From Turicibacter bilis (GTDB taxonomy: Bacteria; Bacillota_I; Bacilli_A; MOL361; Turicibacteraceae), in the NCBI RefSeq assembly GCF_024499055.1, contig NZ_CP071249.1:2349001-2413000 (forward strand): a stretch of 64,000 nucleotides of DNA. Reading direction: 5' to 3'. A program made the position numbers and the translations under genes. Positions 43,340 through 51,930 of this stretch are shown in pieces. The first letter of the stretch is position 1; each line of letters starts with the position of its first letter. The notes below the pieces were generated by a model. That model was given only the letters and a program-made list of their open reading frames with translations, ran no database searches and was not told where the DNA came from.

Positions 43340-45025
43340 ATGTCAATGCAATCAAAACAACAAACCTTAGATCCTTACTTGAATTTGGAGAAAGCCATCA
43401 GTTTTCAATCAATTAATGATGACTTTATAGTATTGACCTCTTTTGTAAATTGGTTAAAAGGAGATGAGCTAGCAACCACTGAGTTGCTAGCTCATCCTAA
43501 TACAGTAAAATTAGCTCTTGCTTGTCATCAATTGACGAATTTGATGACATCTGAAAAAGAATTAATTTTTTCTAAAATTCTTTCACTACATACTCAAATA
43601 GATTATCAGGATGCTCAATCTGGATATCAAATGTTAGTGACAAAAGCCGCTGATAAAGTTGGTAATCAATTACTTAATGAGCTTCGGATCTATTACAAAA
43701 GTCAAATTAGTCGATTATGTGGTGGCTATAGGTCTCGCTCTGGAAAAGTAAAGATTGATGAGGAGATATTGGGAGATTTTATAAGGTCTATAACGACACT
43801 TTTAGTCATGAAACTAGAAAATGGTGATGAATCTTTATATGTTTACAATAAGAAAACGGGTTCATATATTCATGATAATTATGTCATTGGAAGAATCATT
43901 AGATGGGCTAGTAAAATGATTTCAGATTTTAAGTGGACAACAACTTTTGAAAAAGAAATGATTGCTTTATTGATGAGAGATTCAGTCGTTATACATGCGA
44001 GTGATTTTAACAAAACGCATATTAACTTAATGAATGGTTCATTAAATTTAGAAACATTAGAAGTTGAAAAGTTTTCTTCAAATCATTTATGTACTCAATC
44101 TCTAGGGATTTCATATGATCCTCAAGCACTCTGTCCCAAATTTGATAAATTCTTGTCTGAGACCCTTCAAGATGATTCGGAATTAATTCATTTAATTCAA
44201 GAAATTGCTGGCTATGTTATTAGTAATGAAACAAAAGCTAATAAAGCTTTTTTCTTGTACGGCCCAGGCGGAACGGGAAAATCAGTCATGGCAGATGTTT
44301 TTCAAGCCTTAGTTTCTAAATCTTTAGTTTCTAATGTGTCATTGAAAAACTTAGAAACTCGTTTTGGTATGGAACCATTACTAGATAAGAAATTGAATAT
44401 TGCGAGTGAAAATGAGGCAGACTTTATTCTTTCAAATGAAAATTTTAAGGCTATCACCTCGGGAGATGCAGTTAATATTGACTTGAAAGGACGAACAGCG
44501 ATCAATAGGAGATTAAATACTAAGTTGATTTTTGTGACGAATAATCTTCCTACCTTTTCAGATTCTTCATATGCTTTGATACGTCGTTTGGTTATTGTTC
44601 CTTTTAACCGCCAATTTTCCATTCAAGAACAAAATAAGCATTTAACGGAAGAATTGTTAGTTGAATTACCAGGAATCTTCAATTGGGCTCTAGAAGGATT
44701 AAAACGATTAATCGCTAATGGTTATGTATTTACTGAAAGTAAAAATTCCGAAAAACTTCTTCAAACTTATCAGGATAATATTAACCCGGTAGAGAAATTC
44801 TGCAAAGAGTGTATTATTCAAAGTGAGGATAGTCGAATTATGCGTAAAGATTTGATAGAGGCATATGGAAAATGGTTGGATGATAATGCGATAGCGGATC
44901 ATGGTACAAAATCACCCCAAAAGTTTTGGAAAATATTTTATGCGACAATAAAAAAATTTCAATGGAGTATTTCAGAAACGAGCGTTCGTGGAATGAAACG
45001 TATCTATGGTATAAAAGTCCAATAG
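43340..45025 (+). CDS. P4-type phage/plasmid primase-helicase
   Basis: 561 residues. The N-terminal 200 residues lack an obvious archaeo-eukaryotic primase core. The D5_N-like region (NKTHINLMNGSLNLETLEVE, then CPKFDKFLSETLQDDSELIH) leads to an SF3 helicase with Walker A GPGGTGKS, then KLNIASENEADF and KLIFVTNNLPTFSDSSYALI (motifs B', C and arginine finger RRLVIVPFNRQF). It ends in a winged-helix-like tail. Serves the autonomous replication of a phage satellite or integrative element. The start follows AAGGGTGAGATGA. Confidence 0.9.
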   Translation: MSMQSKQQTLDPYLNLEKAISFQSINDDFIVLTSFVNWLKGDELATTELLAHPNTVKLALACHQLTNLMTSEKELIFSKILSLHTQIDYQDAQSGYQMLVTKAADKVGNQLLNELRIYYKSQISRLCGGYRSRSGKVKIDEEILGDFIRSITTLLVMKLENGDESLYVYNKKTGSYIHDNYVIGRIIRWASKMISDFKWTTTFEKEMIALLMRDSVVIHASDFNKTHINLMNGSLNLETLEVEKFSSNHLCTQSLGISYDPQALCPKFDKFLSETLQDDSELIHLIQEIAGYVISNETKANKAFFLYGPGGTGKSVMADVFQALVSKSLVSNVSLKNLETRFGMEPLLDKKLNIASENEADFILSNENFKAITSGDAVNIDLKGRTAINRRLNTKLIFVTNNLPTFSDSSYALIRRLVIVPFNRQFSIQEQNKHLTEELLVELPGIFNWALEGLKRLIANGYVFTESKNSEKLLQTYQDNINPVEKFCKECIIQSEDSRIMRKDLIEAYGKWLDDNAIADHGTKSPQKFWKIFYATIKKFQWSISETSVRGMKRIYGIKVQ

Positions 45026-45153
45026 TGATGAGGGGTAGAAAGGGTGGAGTGTGTTTAGTTGTATGGAATGAATTTGTTTCTATTATACGATGGTGAAGTT
45101 TCTTTACCCCCTTCACCACCTTTTTTACCCATGATTTATTAAGGAGAATTTTC

Positions 45154-45324
45154 ATGACTCAAAAGAAAATATATACAAAAGAAGAATTGAAAAAAGGTAT
45201 GACAAGTGAATTATCAATCGATTTTGAATTATATGTTGATGATTTAGCTAAATGGCTGACGAATTACTTAATCGAGCATCATTTTAGTCGTCATGTAAAA
45301 AAAGATGCTAGTATGACTAGTTAA
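45154..45324 (+). CDS. Small hypothetical protein, 56 aa
   Basis: Encodes MTQKKIYTKEELKKGMTSEL, then DFELYVDDLAKWLTNYLIEH and a basic end. AAGGAG 10 bases upstream supports the ATG. It lies between the primase gene and the 45374 gene on the same strand. Soluble; no family recognised. Confidence 0.6.
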   Translation: MTQKKIYTKEELKKGMTSELSIDFELYVDDLAKWLTNYLIEHHFSRHVKKDASMTS

Positions 45325-45373
45325 TAAATGAAATCAGAATTTAAATTAACTGATGAGAAAAGGAGCAATTAAT

Positions 45374-46228
45374 ATGAAAAATACAGAAATTAATGTAACA
45401 GTAGAAAACGTGGAAGAAGTAGCAAGTAAGTTAAAAGGTTTAATTGAAAATCATGTTTCTAATGATATGAAGTTAGAAATGTGGATCTGGGAAGTACTTG
45501 AGGATATGAAGGATAGATTCTATTCAGAGGGTGATTATTCTCAGAAATTACGTGCTATTGAGTACGTTAATGAACATAAAGAATTGATGTTAAGTATGGT
45601 ATCAAATAGGCCTACTTATGTACGATTTAGTGCTGAAATCGGGATCAAATCTTTATTAGAATATGGTTCACCATTTGGTCAACAAAATAACTTTGCGAAA
45701 TCATACGATGTCGCACTTCGTCAACTACAACAAACATTTAGAGGTTATGGGTATGAGTTCTCAGAAGTAATTTTTACAAGTGTTGATGATGGTACAGTTA
45801 CACTTATTTGGGAAACAAATAAACCCGTTTTATTTAAGGATGTTTTAGATTATCCAAAATCATTAATGACGTTAGCTGATTTATTGGATCAATTAGATAT
45901 CTTTGGGTTAGAATTTAGTTATTCATATCATTTAATTGGGCCTTTAAGTAATGAAGTTGAAAGCAATTGCTATGTTGGACAAGGATTTAAACAAGGTTAC
46001 TTTAAAACCTATGACGATTCTGATTGCCATTTAGTGCAGGAATGTCCTTTTGATTTTACAGGTTTTATTCACTATTCTTTAGATGGTAGCTATCACTTAT
46101 CTTTAGAAGAGGAAATTAATGAAGAATCATTACAGTTAGTTTTACAATCTGGATATCATTTAGAAGGTCATCAATTAAGAAGTGGTTTGAATGGGGTTAT
46201 CAAATCTGTTGAAACTATCGATTGGTAA
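45374..46228 (+). CDS. Hypothetical protein, 284 aa
   Basis: The start is placed at 45374 because AAAAGGAGCAATTAAT lies just before it; an earlier in-frame ATG at 45353 has no such site. The N-terminus is NTEINVTVENVEEVASKLKG, the middle QTFRGYGYEFSEVIFTSVDD with VTLIWETNKP, and the C-terminus HYSLDGSYHLSLEEEINEES. Mixed alpha/beta, soluble, no recognised domain. Same strand as the primase module, upstream of the recombinase. Confidence 0.65.
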   Translation: MKNTEINVTVENVEEVASKLKGLIENHVSNDMKLEMWIWEVLEDMKDRFYSEGDYSQKLRAIEYVNEHKELMLSMVSNRPTYVRFSAEIGIKSLLEYGSPFGQQNNFAKSYDVALRQLQQTFRGYGYEFSEVIFTSVDDGTVTLIWETNKPVLFKDVLDYPKSLMTLADLLDQLDIFGLEFSYSYHLIGPLSNEVESNCYVGQGFKQGYFKTYDDSDCHLVQECPFDFTGFIHYSLDGSYHLSLEEEINEESLQLVLQSGYHLEGHQLRSGLNGVIKSVETIDW

Positions 46229-46315
46229 TTTGATGTGTGATGAGAGATGGGAGATTAAAAAGTATATTAAATGGGAAAATCAAATTCATTGAGTTTATTA
46301 GATAATGGATTTTAT

Positions 46316-46358
46316 TTAAAATGCGATAAATGTAATTGGCATTTATCGCATTTATTAC
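46316..46358. terminator. Perfect hairpin before the recombinase
   Basis: AAATGCGATAAATG pairs perfectly with CATTTATCGCATTT across a 7-base loop; a weak T-rich tail follows. Confidence 0.65.
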
Positions 46359-46471
46359 AATAATAGTTGCTCCATACAATTTTAGTAAGGGAAGTAATGA
46401 ATAGCTTTTAAAGCAGATATTATATTATTGATTTATTTAAAAGTTACATGAATCAATGGAGGTTATTAGCA

Positions 46472-48088
46472 ATGATTAGGAAGAGTTCGAAAGTGAGGGC
46501 GGTCGCATATTGTCGATTCAGTAGTAGTAATCAACGAGAAGAATCGATTGATGCACAATTAAGAGCCATCTACAAATTTATGGGTGAACATGATTATACA
46601 CCTGTTGGTGATTATATTGATATGGCATTGACAGGGACAAATACCGATCGACCAAACTTCCAACGAATGATAGAAGATGCTAAGAAAGGTTTATTTGATG
46701 TAGTAATCGTTCATAAAATGGATCGTTTCTCTCGTAATGTTCGTGATACGTTAAATATTGAAAGTGAATTAGCTCAATATGGAGTAAAGGTGATTAGTGT
46801 TATTGAACAATTTGCAGATACACCTGAAGGACAATTACAACAAATCATCCAATTAGGTGTCGGTCAATATTACAGCCAAAATTTGGCAAGAGAAGTGATG
46901 AAAGGACTGAGAGAAAACGCTTACAAGTGTTTGCATAACGGAGGCTTACCACCGTTAGGATATGATGTTGATCCTATAACGAAGCAGTACATCATTAATG
47001 AAAAAGAAGCAGAATCTATTCGTATTATCTTTAAAAAGTTCTTAGAAGGATGGAGTTATCGAGAATTAGCAGAATATCTGAATGTATTAGGGTATCGTAC
47101 TAAAATAGGTAATAAATTTTCTGCTAATTCATCTTTCTATGATATCCTCGTGAATTCAAAATACAAAGGTGAATATGTCTTTGGACGTAGCTTGTCTAAA
47201 CCTAAACAACCAGGAATGAAACGATCGCATCGTAAAAACAAAGATGAATCAGAAATCATTCGTGTGCCAAATGGATTACCTGCTATTGTAGACGAAGGAA
47301 CATTTGAACAAGTCCAAAAACTATTAGCTAGTCGTCAACGTTCTAAAGGGGCTTCAAAGGCAAAAGAAGTTTACTTAGTTTCAGGGCTTATAGAGTGTGG
47401 TGAATGTGGAAGTCCTTATCATGGAAGTGCACGAATTGGAGGTAGAAATAAACAAAAATACGTTTCTTATCGATGCTCAAAACGTAAGAAAATCGAGAAT
47501 CCATGTAAGTGTAAAGAGATTAATAGAACGCTATTAGATGAGTTCATTGTCAATCAACTATTTACAACTATTTTGAATCCTCAACATTTAGAACTGTTAC
47601 ATCAGAAGGTGAATGAAAAGCTTAAACAAAAGTTTTCAGAGATGGATCATGATTTACCAAAGTTAGAAAAACAGTTAAAAGAAGTGAATCAAAAAGCATC
47701 CAATTTAGTTCAAGCGATTGCAGTTGGAGGATTAGGAAGTATTGATACGATTACTGCTGAATTACAACGATTAGAACAACAAAAGATTGTCTTAACAAAT
47801 GAGATACAAAATCATCAAGTGAAACAATCAGAAGTTAATCTTACATTAGATCAAATGAAAGAAGTATTAGAAGAAGCTAAGGAGTATGTTTTAAAAAATA
47901 ATGATGACATGATGAAATATATCTTATCACGATTCATTCATAAAATTATCGTAAACAATGAAGCCATCGAGGTTGAATACAATCTCGGTGGCTTTTTTAT
48001 TGAATTCAAACAGGTGGTATTGATAGAAATGAAGAGTTATTCAAAGAAAGAGATCTATGCTTATTCACCTTTAAAGGAGGTGAGTTAA
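46472..48088 (+). CDS. Large serine recombinase (site-specific integrase)
   Basis: About 538 residues from the Met at 46472, which has ATGGAGG in front; an upstream ATG at 46448 lacks a site. Resolvase domain: AVAYCRFSSSNQREESIDAQ with catalytic Ser, then MALTGTNTDRPNFQRMIEDA and VHKMDRFSRN. Recombinase domain from about 165 (GGLPPLGYDVD). Zinc ribbon: GLIECGECGSPYHG, then SYRCSKR and CKCKEI. Long coiled coil (KLEKQLKEVNQKASNLV) near the C-terminus. Integrates or excises a mobile element; the class includes Ccr of SCC elements and phiC31-type integrases. Its att sites cannot be fixed from one window. Confidence 0.95.
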   Translation: MIRKSSKVRAVAYCRFSSSNQREESIDAQLRAIYKFMGEHDYTPVGDYIDMALTGTNTDRPNFQRMIEDAKKGLFDVVIVHKMDRFSRNVRDTLNIESELAQYGVKVISVIEQFADTPEGQLQQIIQLGVGQYYSQNLAREVMKGLRENAYKCLHNGGLPPLGYDVDPITKQYIINEKEAESIRIIFKKFLEGWSYRELAEYLNVLGYRTKIGNKFSANSSFYDILVNSKYKGEYVFGRSLSKPKQPGMKRSHRKNKDESEIIRVPNGLPAIVDEGTFEQVQKLLASRQRSKGASKAKEVYLVSGLIECGECGSPYHGSARIGGRNKQKYVSYRCSKRKKIENPCKCKEINRTLLDEFIVNQLFTTILNPQHLELLHQKVNEKLKQKFSEMDHDLPKLEKQLKEVNQKASNLVQAIAVGGLGSIDTITAELQRLEQQKIVLTNEIQNHQVKQSEVNLTLDQMKEVLEEAKEYVLKNNDDMMKYILSRFIHKIIVNNEAIEVEYNLGGFFIEFKQVVLIEMKSYSKKEIYAYSPLKEVS

Positions 48089-48178
48089 TAAGGAAGTATT
48101 CATGGAATTTTACATGGAAAAACGGATGAGATAATGTTTTGAAGAAACGTTATGATTAAAGAGGTGAGGAGGTGATGG

Positions 48179-48433
48179 ATGGTGTGTCAATCAACAGACT
48201 ATAATGGAATCTATGCAGATATTTTTGAGATTTTTGGAGATGAGATTACCAGACAATTTCATCATCATTTCAAAGGACATCAAATTTGTTGTCCAATGAG
48301 ACTACATTCAAAGGAATACATTAGAAAGTATTTAGCTCAATATTATGATGGTAAAAATATTAGAGAGATAGCCACCTATCTTGGGTATTCAGAAAGATGG
48401 ATTAAACAACTTTTAATAGATGAATTCAAGTAA
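48179..48433 (+). CDS. Mor-like HTH regulator
   Basis: 84 residues. An N-terminal helix pair (YNGIYADIFEIFGDEITRQF) precedes a helix-turn-helix, GKNIREIATYLGYSERWIKQ. The architecture matches the Mor/Mga DNA-binding domain of Mu-like middle-operon regulators. GAGGAGGTGATGG lies upstream. The stop overlaps the upstream part of the next frame. It probably regulates the recombinase module. Confidence 0.7.
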   Translation: MVCQSTDYNGIYADIFEIFGDEITRQFHHHFKGHQICCPMRLHSKEYIRKYLAQYYDGKNIREIATYLGYSERWIKQLLIDEFK

Positions 48434-48467
48434 GTATTTTCATTTATCAATGATTGGAGAGAGAGAA

Positions 48468-48644
48468 ATGATTTATAAAGAAATATGTTCAGAATGTTTA
48501 GGATCTGGAACAGTAGCCTGTGATTGTACGGGAGGTTGTGGACCAAGTTTTGCGGATGAAGATTGTTTTGGATGTGGAGGAACAGGAACGCATATATGCC
48601 CAGCTTGTGATGGAAGTGGTGAACAAGCAGATGTAGACTATTAG
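48468..48644 (+). CDS. DnaJ-type zinc-ribbon small protein
   Basis: 58 residues, start at 48468 after GGAGAGAGAGAA. It is almost entirely two CxxCxGxG-type motifs: CSECLGSGTVACDCTGGC and CFGCGGTGTHICPACDGSG. These would bind one or two zinc ions. Free-standing proteins of this type accompany tryptophan-RNA or chaperone-like regulators; here no partner is recognised. Part of the small-gene tail of the recombinase module. Confidence 0.7.
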   Translation: MIYKEICSECLGSGTVACDCTGGCGPSFADEDCFGCGGTGTHICPACDGSGEQADVDY

Positions 48645-48676
48645 CCCGTCATATGAATTGAAAGGAGGTGATTGAT

Positions 48677-48778
48677 ATGAATCCAAAATTGCTTGATGGA
48701 CTAGGAAAAGTATTGGTGACAGTGGTTACTGTAGCTATCGGTATTGGCTTAGATCATCTGAAAGAAAAGAATAAATAG
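48677..48778 (+). CDS. Small hydrophobic peptide, 33 aa
   Basis: Encodes MNPKLLDGLGKVLVTVVTVA then IGIGLDHLKEKNK: one membrane helix with a charged tail. AAAGGAGGTGATTGAT is a near-consensus ribosome binding site and the palindromic terminator starts six bases after the stop, so expression as a unit is likely. Resembles small toxin or holin-like peptides in shape only. Confidence 0.6.
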   Translation: MNPKLLDGLGKVLVTVVTVAIGIGLDHLKEKNK

Positions 48779-48783
48779 AAACT

Positions 48784-48836
48784 AAAAAACCATTATCTCA
48801 AATCAGATTTAATCTGAACTCAGATAATGGTTTTTG
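48784..48836. terminator. Palindromic terminator, ssrA-downstream type
   Basis: The palindrome is essentially the same as at 3196 and 57296 (CATTATCTCAAATCAGATTT paired with its inverted partner). It closes the recombinase module. Confidence 0.85.
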
Positions 48837-48849
48837 TTTTGTTCATTTT

Positions 48850-48916
48850 TCTGTAACAGTTGCGGACGTGGATATTATGGTGGAGATGGGGCGTTCCGGT
48901 TAGTATCCACGTCCCA
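48850..48916 (+). repeat. ssrA-3'-end copy forming a hairpin, candidate attachment site
   Basis: CTGTAACAGTTG, GGACGTGGATATTATGG and TGGAGATGGGG match the true ssrA 3' end and its downstream flank (57367-57406). Instead of the rest of ssrA, the right side is CGTTCCGGTTAG and TATCCACGTCC. GGACGTGGATA (48864-48874) and TATCCACGTCC (48904-48914) are perfect inverted repeats. It lies 0.8 kb behind the serine recombinase. Confidence 0.75.
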
Positions 48917-49004
48917 ATATTTCAACGTGTTTGTTTGTATTTAGCTTTATTTCTATTAATTAAAATAGTATTAAATTTATTGTATACAAAGTCTAAAAAA
49001 ACTG

Positions 49005-49165
49005 GATAGTCAACAGTAAATTGGACAAATTCCTTAAGGTGTTTGATTTTTGTACTCTATTGGGCTGAGATAACCCAAGGTAGAATGAATTCTTTTATAA
49101 TTGAACCACCAGACAAAAAGAAACCATTCGTTTTGAAATTCATTTCCACGATCCGGTTATTAAGT
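49005..49165 (-). pseudogene. IS3 orfB C-terminal fragment
   Basis: On the minus strand the frame reads YKRIHSTLGYLSPIEYKNQT, the end of an IS3 OrfB. It is followed by an end-like CTTAAGGAATTTGTCCAATT sequence. Nothing of the catalytic core remains. From 49165 to 49244 no gene is seen. Confidence 0.75.
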
Positions 49166-49244
49166 CTATTGTAATGACTTAACTTAAGTGTGTTCATAAA
49201 ACTATACTAGAATCAAAGCTAAAAGAAAAAGAGTGATATTTTTA

Positions 49245-49952
49245 TCACTCTTTATAAGAAAATGAAGCTGAAATAACTTCAATATAACCCTCTCTATTTT
49301 CCTGTTTAATTAATGGATTTGAGTCAATTAATAGTTCAATACGAGTAACTTTTTCAATGTTTGAGTTTTCTTTTTTATAATTAAACTCTATTTGGTAAAT
49401 TCCATTTGTTAATTTAGATAAATCATAAGTGTTTGTTGCTGTATTATTATTTTCATCGATAATATTTAACGTAATATTTTCAACAGAACCAATATTACCC
49501 AAATCAATATTTAGTGTGTTATATAAATGATTATAATTATAAACATCTGCATAAATATTTTCAAAGTCTGTTAAATTGTCGTACTTTATAAATGATTTTC
49601 CATTATTAATAGTGATATTATAGCTTCCTTTTGTTTTAAATGTGTCAATATAGTTAGAGGAGTAATTTAACTCTGTTTCAATTATTTCAGAATCAAGCGG
49701 CTCGTTTATAAGCTGTTCATCCGTGACTTCTTCTTCAATTGCGGTATCTGTTTGTTGTTCAAATTTATCTTCAGGAGTTGATTGAGATTCTTTTTTATCA
49801 TTATTTTTCTCTAATACTTCTTCATTCATATGGGTAATTAATGATTCTTCGTTTTCAGATAATTCAATTAAAGCCATTCCACCAGTTAATATGCTGCCAA
49901 CAACTGCTATTGTCCAGATTTTTGTATTTAAATCTACTCGTTGATTTCCCAT
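49245..49952 (-). CDS. Membrane-anchored protein partner of the glycosyltransferase
   Basis: 235 residues. A short cytoplasmic start, then one transmembrane helix (KIWTIAVVGSILTGGMALIE, about 10-26). An acidic linker (NDKKESQSTPEDKFEQQTDT) is followed by an extracellular beta-rich domain (NYIDTFKTKGSYNITINNGK, DLGNIGSVENITLNIIDENN) of carbohydrate-binding-module-like composition. It overlaps the glycosyltransferase by 19 bases, indicating translational coupling. It probably guides or modifies the polysaccharide; the domain identity is not proven. Confidence 0.7.
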   Translation of the reverse strand: MGNQRVDLNTKIWTIAVVGSILTGGMALIELSENEESLITHMNEEVLEKNNDKKESQSTPEDKFEQQTDTAIEEEVTDEQLINEPLDSEIIETELNYSSNYIDTFKTKGSYNITINNGKSFIKYDNLTDFENIYADVYNYNHLYNTLNIDLGNIGSVENITLNIIDENNNTATNTYDLSKLTNGIYQIEFNYKKENSNIEKVTRIELLIDSNPLIKQENREGYIEVISASFSYKE

Positions 49953-51844
49953 TCAATATCCCCCTTACTATTAATTTTTAAATCATAATCTGATTTAATA
50001 TCAGTTTCAATATTATAATATGGAGTTAAATTATCAATAAAAGCTGAAGCAAACCGACAAAATGTTTGTAAGCTATCATTGTCAACTTCAATGGTTGCTT
50101 TTCCTTTTAATGCATCAGTTACAATTCCTTCATACATATCATAATTTGCATTGGTAGACTCGATGATGACCTTATCATTTTTTAATAAAATGTTATCTGG
50201 TTTTTGATAGACTACTAACTTATTGTAGGATACTGAATAAACCCGTGTTTCTATATCATTAATTGTAACCCGATAATCTTTATCTAATATAACTACTTCA
50301 TTAGTGACTTCATCCTCTCGTTCCTTACCTAATTTGATGGCTAAAACCATAGGAAGTAAATTGTATAGTAACCAAACAATATTAACTATAAATACAGTAG
50401 GCGTTACTGTTCCATCTAATAGTTTTAGGGTACCTAAAATCGATGCTAATAGCGTTAAAGTGATTAAAATTAAATGAGGCATAATTTCTTTTAAATAGAA
50501 TTTATTCTCAGCATTCTTGTCTTTATTTGTTACTTTGAAAACTAAATCGTTAGAAAAAAATAATTGTTTTAAACAACTGTAAGCTAAATACGGGCACATA
50601 ATCATTTCATAAATATTAGCCCATAACATTGATCTCGTCTTACTGTAAGCTGTTGTAAATACAATATATTGACTAACATAATAAGGAATAAAAAATATAA
50701 CTAAACTCTCTATAGGTGCATCGATAAAGAATGTACCGGTGATTAAGAATAACATGGGAGCAATGACGAATAATAATTTGATTAATGAAGTATACCAAAA
50801 AAATACCCCGTCAAAATAAACAAGCTTTTGTTTCCAATTTAATCCTTTTTGAAATAGAGGGTTTTTGTATTTTAATAATTGTAAATTACCCCGACACCAT
50901 CTATCTCGTTGTCCTAAGAAATCTCTGAGGTTCGTAGGGTGTAGACCTAAAACTAAACACTCGTTAACATACACCATGTCATAACCAAGTGCTTGAATCA
51001 TCATACCAACTGCGATATCTTCAGTGATTGAAAAAGTTGGATAACCTCCAATTTCATCAATACATTTGCGCCTGAACATCGCATTTGTACCGACATGAAT
51101 TGCTGAATTTAAACCTGATCGTCGTGGTTGTACATCACGCATAAAAAAATCTTGTTCTGATGGAATATTTTTTCCGAATGCTTTTTGAAAAATATCTGCA
51201 TTATAGAATGTTTGTGGTGCTTGAACAAATCCAACTTTTTCATCAAAGAAATAAGGAACTAATTTTAGTAAGAAGTTGGATTTCGGCATCATATCAGCAT
51301 CAAATACTACCATTAATTCTCCTTTGGCAACCTTTAAACAGTTGTTAATATTACCGGATTTAGAATGTGAGTTATCGTATCTTACAACATAGTGCACATT
51401 AAATTTATCACATAATTCTTTAACTTCTTTTCTTTTACCGTCATCACAGAGATAAATTTCTTTTTTACCTTTTTCATACTTTAGCGATAATACTGTAGCT
51501 AATGTTTTTCTTAATAATTCAACGGGTTCACCATATGTTGGGATAATAATATCAATTGTTGGAAGGGATGTTCTGGATATATCAAATGTTGTTTTTTGGG
51601 GTTCGTTACTAGATACTAAGCAAAAAATTAAGAATTGAATAAATCCTAAGGTTTCTGCAATTAATAATAAAATCCCAAGAGCTGTCGAAATTATGTTGTT
51701 AAAAGGAATTGTTGTGAATCGCCATCCGATATAAACAACCGAAGTAATTACGCTAATCAAAATCAATAATTTACTAGTTGTTTTTCTTAGTAAAATAAAA
51801 ATAATCAACATACTTAAAACAGAAATAAGCATATAGTTCATCAT
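49934..51844 (-). CDS. Cellulose-synthase-like family 2 glycosyltransferase
   Basis: 636 residues. Two N-terminal helices, then a GT2 domain: PTIDIIIPTYGEPVELLRKT, CDDGKRKEV, VFDADMMPK, SITEDIAVGMM and the processivity motif GQRDRWCRGN (Q-x-x-R-W). Several more helices form the export channel. After them a C-terminal beta domain (about 515-636, IESTNANYDMYEGIVTDALK) occupies the position of the PilZ domain of BcsA, but the c-di-GMP RxxxR motif is not obvious. AAGGAGGG lies 8-9 bases ahead of two consecutive ATGs. Makes and secretes a beta-glucan-like polymer; which sugar is unknown. Confidence 0.88.
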   Translation of the reverse strand: MMNYMLISVLSMLIIFILLRKTTSKLLILISVITSVVYIGWRFTTIPFNNIISTALGILLLIAETLGFIQFLIFCLVSSNEPQKTTFDISRTSLPTIDIIIPTYGEPVELLRKTLATVLSLKYEKGKKEIYLCDDGKRKEVKELCDKFNVHYVVRYDNSHSKSGNINNCLKVAKGELMVVFDADMMPKSNFLLKLVPYFFDEKVGFVQAPQTFYNADIFQKAFGKNIPSEQDFFMRDVQPRRSGLNSAIHVGTNAMFRRKCIDEIGGYPTFSITEDIAVGMMIQALGYDMVYVNECLVLGLHPTNLRDFLGQRDRWCRGNLQLLKYKNPLFQKGLNWKQKLVYFDGVFFWYTSLIKLLFVIAPMLFLITGTFFIDAPIESLVIFFIPYYVSQYIVFTTAYSKTRSMLWANIYEMIMCPYLAYSCLKQLFFSNDLVFKVTNKDKNAENKFYLKEIMPHLILITLTLLASILGTLKLLDGTVTPTVFIVNIVWLLYNLLPMVLAIKLGKEREDEVTNEVVILDKDYRVTINDIETRVYSVSYNKLVVYQKPDNILLKNDKVIIESTNANYDMYEGIVTDALKGKATIEVDNDSLQTFCRFASAFIDNLTPYYNIETDIKSDYDLKINSKGDIEWEINE

Positions 51845-51930
51845 ACCTTAACCCTCCTTATTTTATTAAAAAGTACATGACAGTATATTATTTATGGCTT
51901 AGATAGATTACAATAAATTAGACAATTTTT

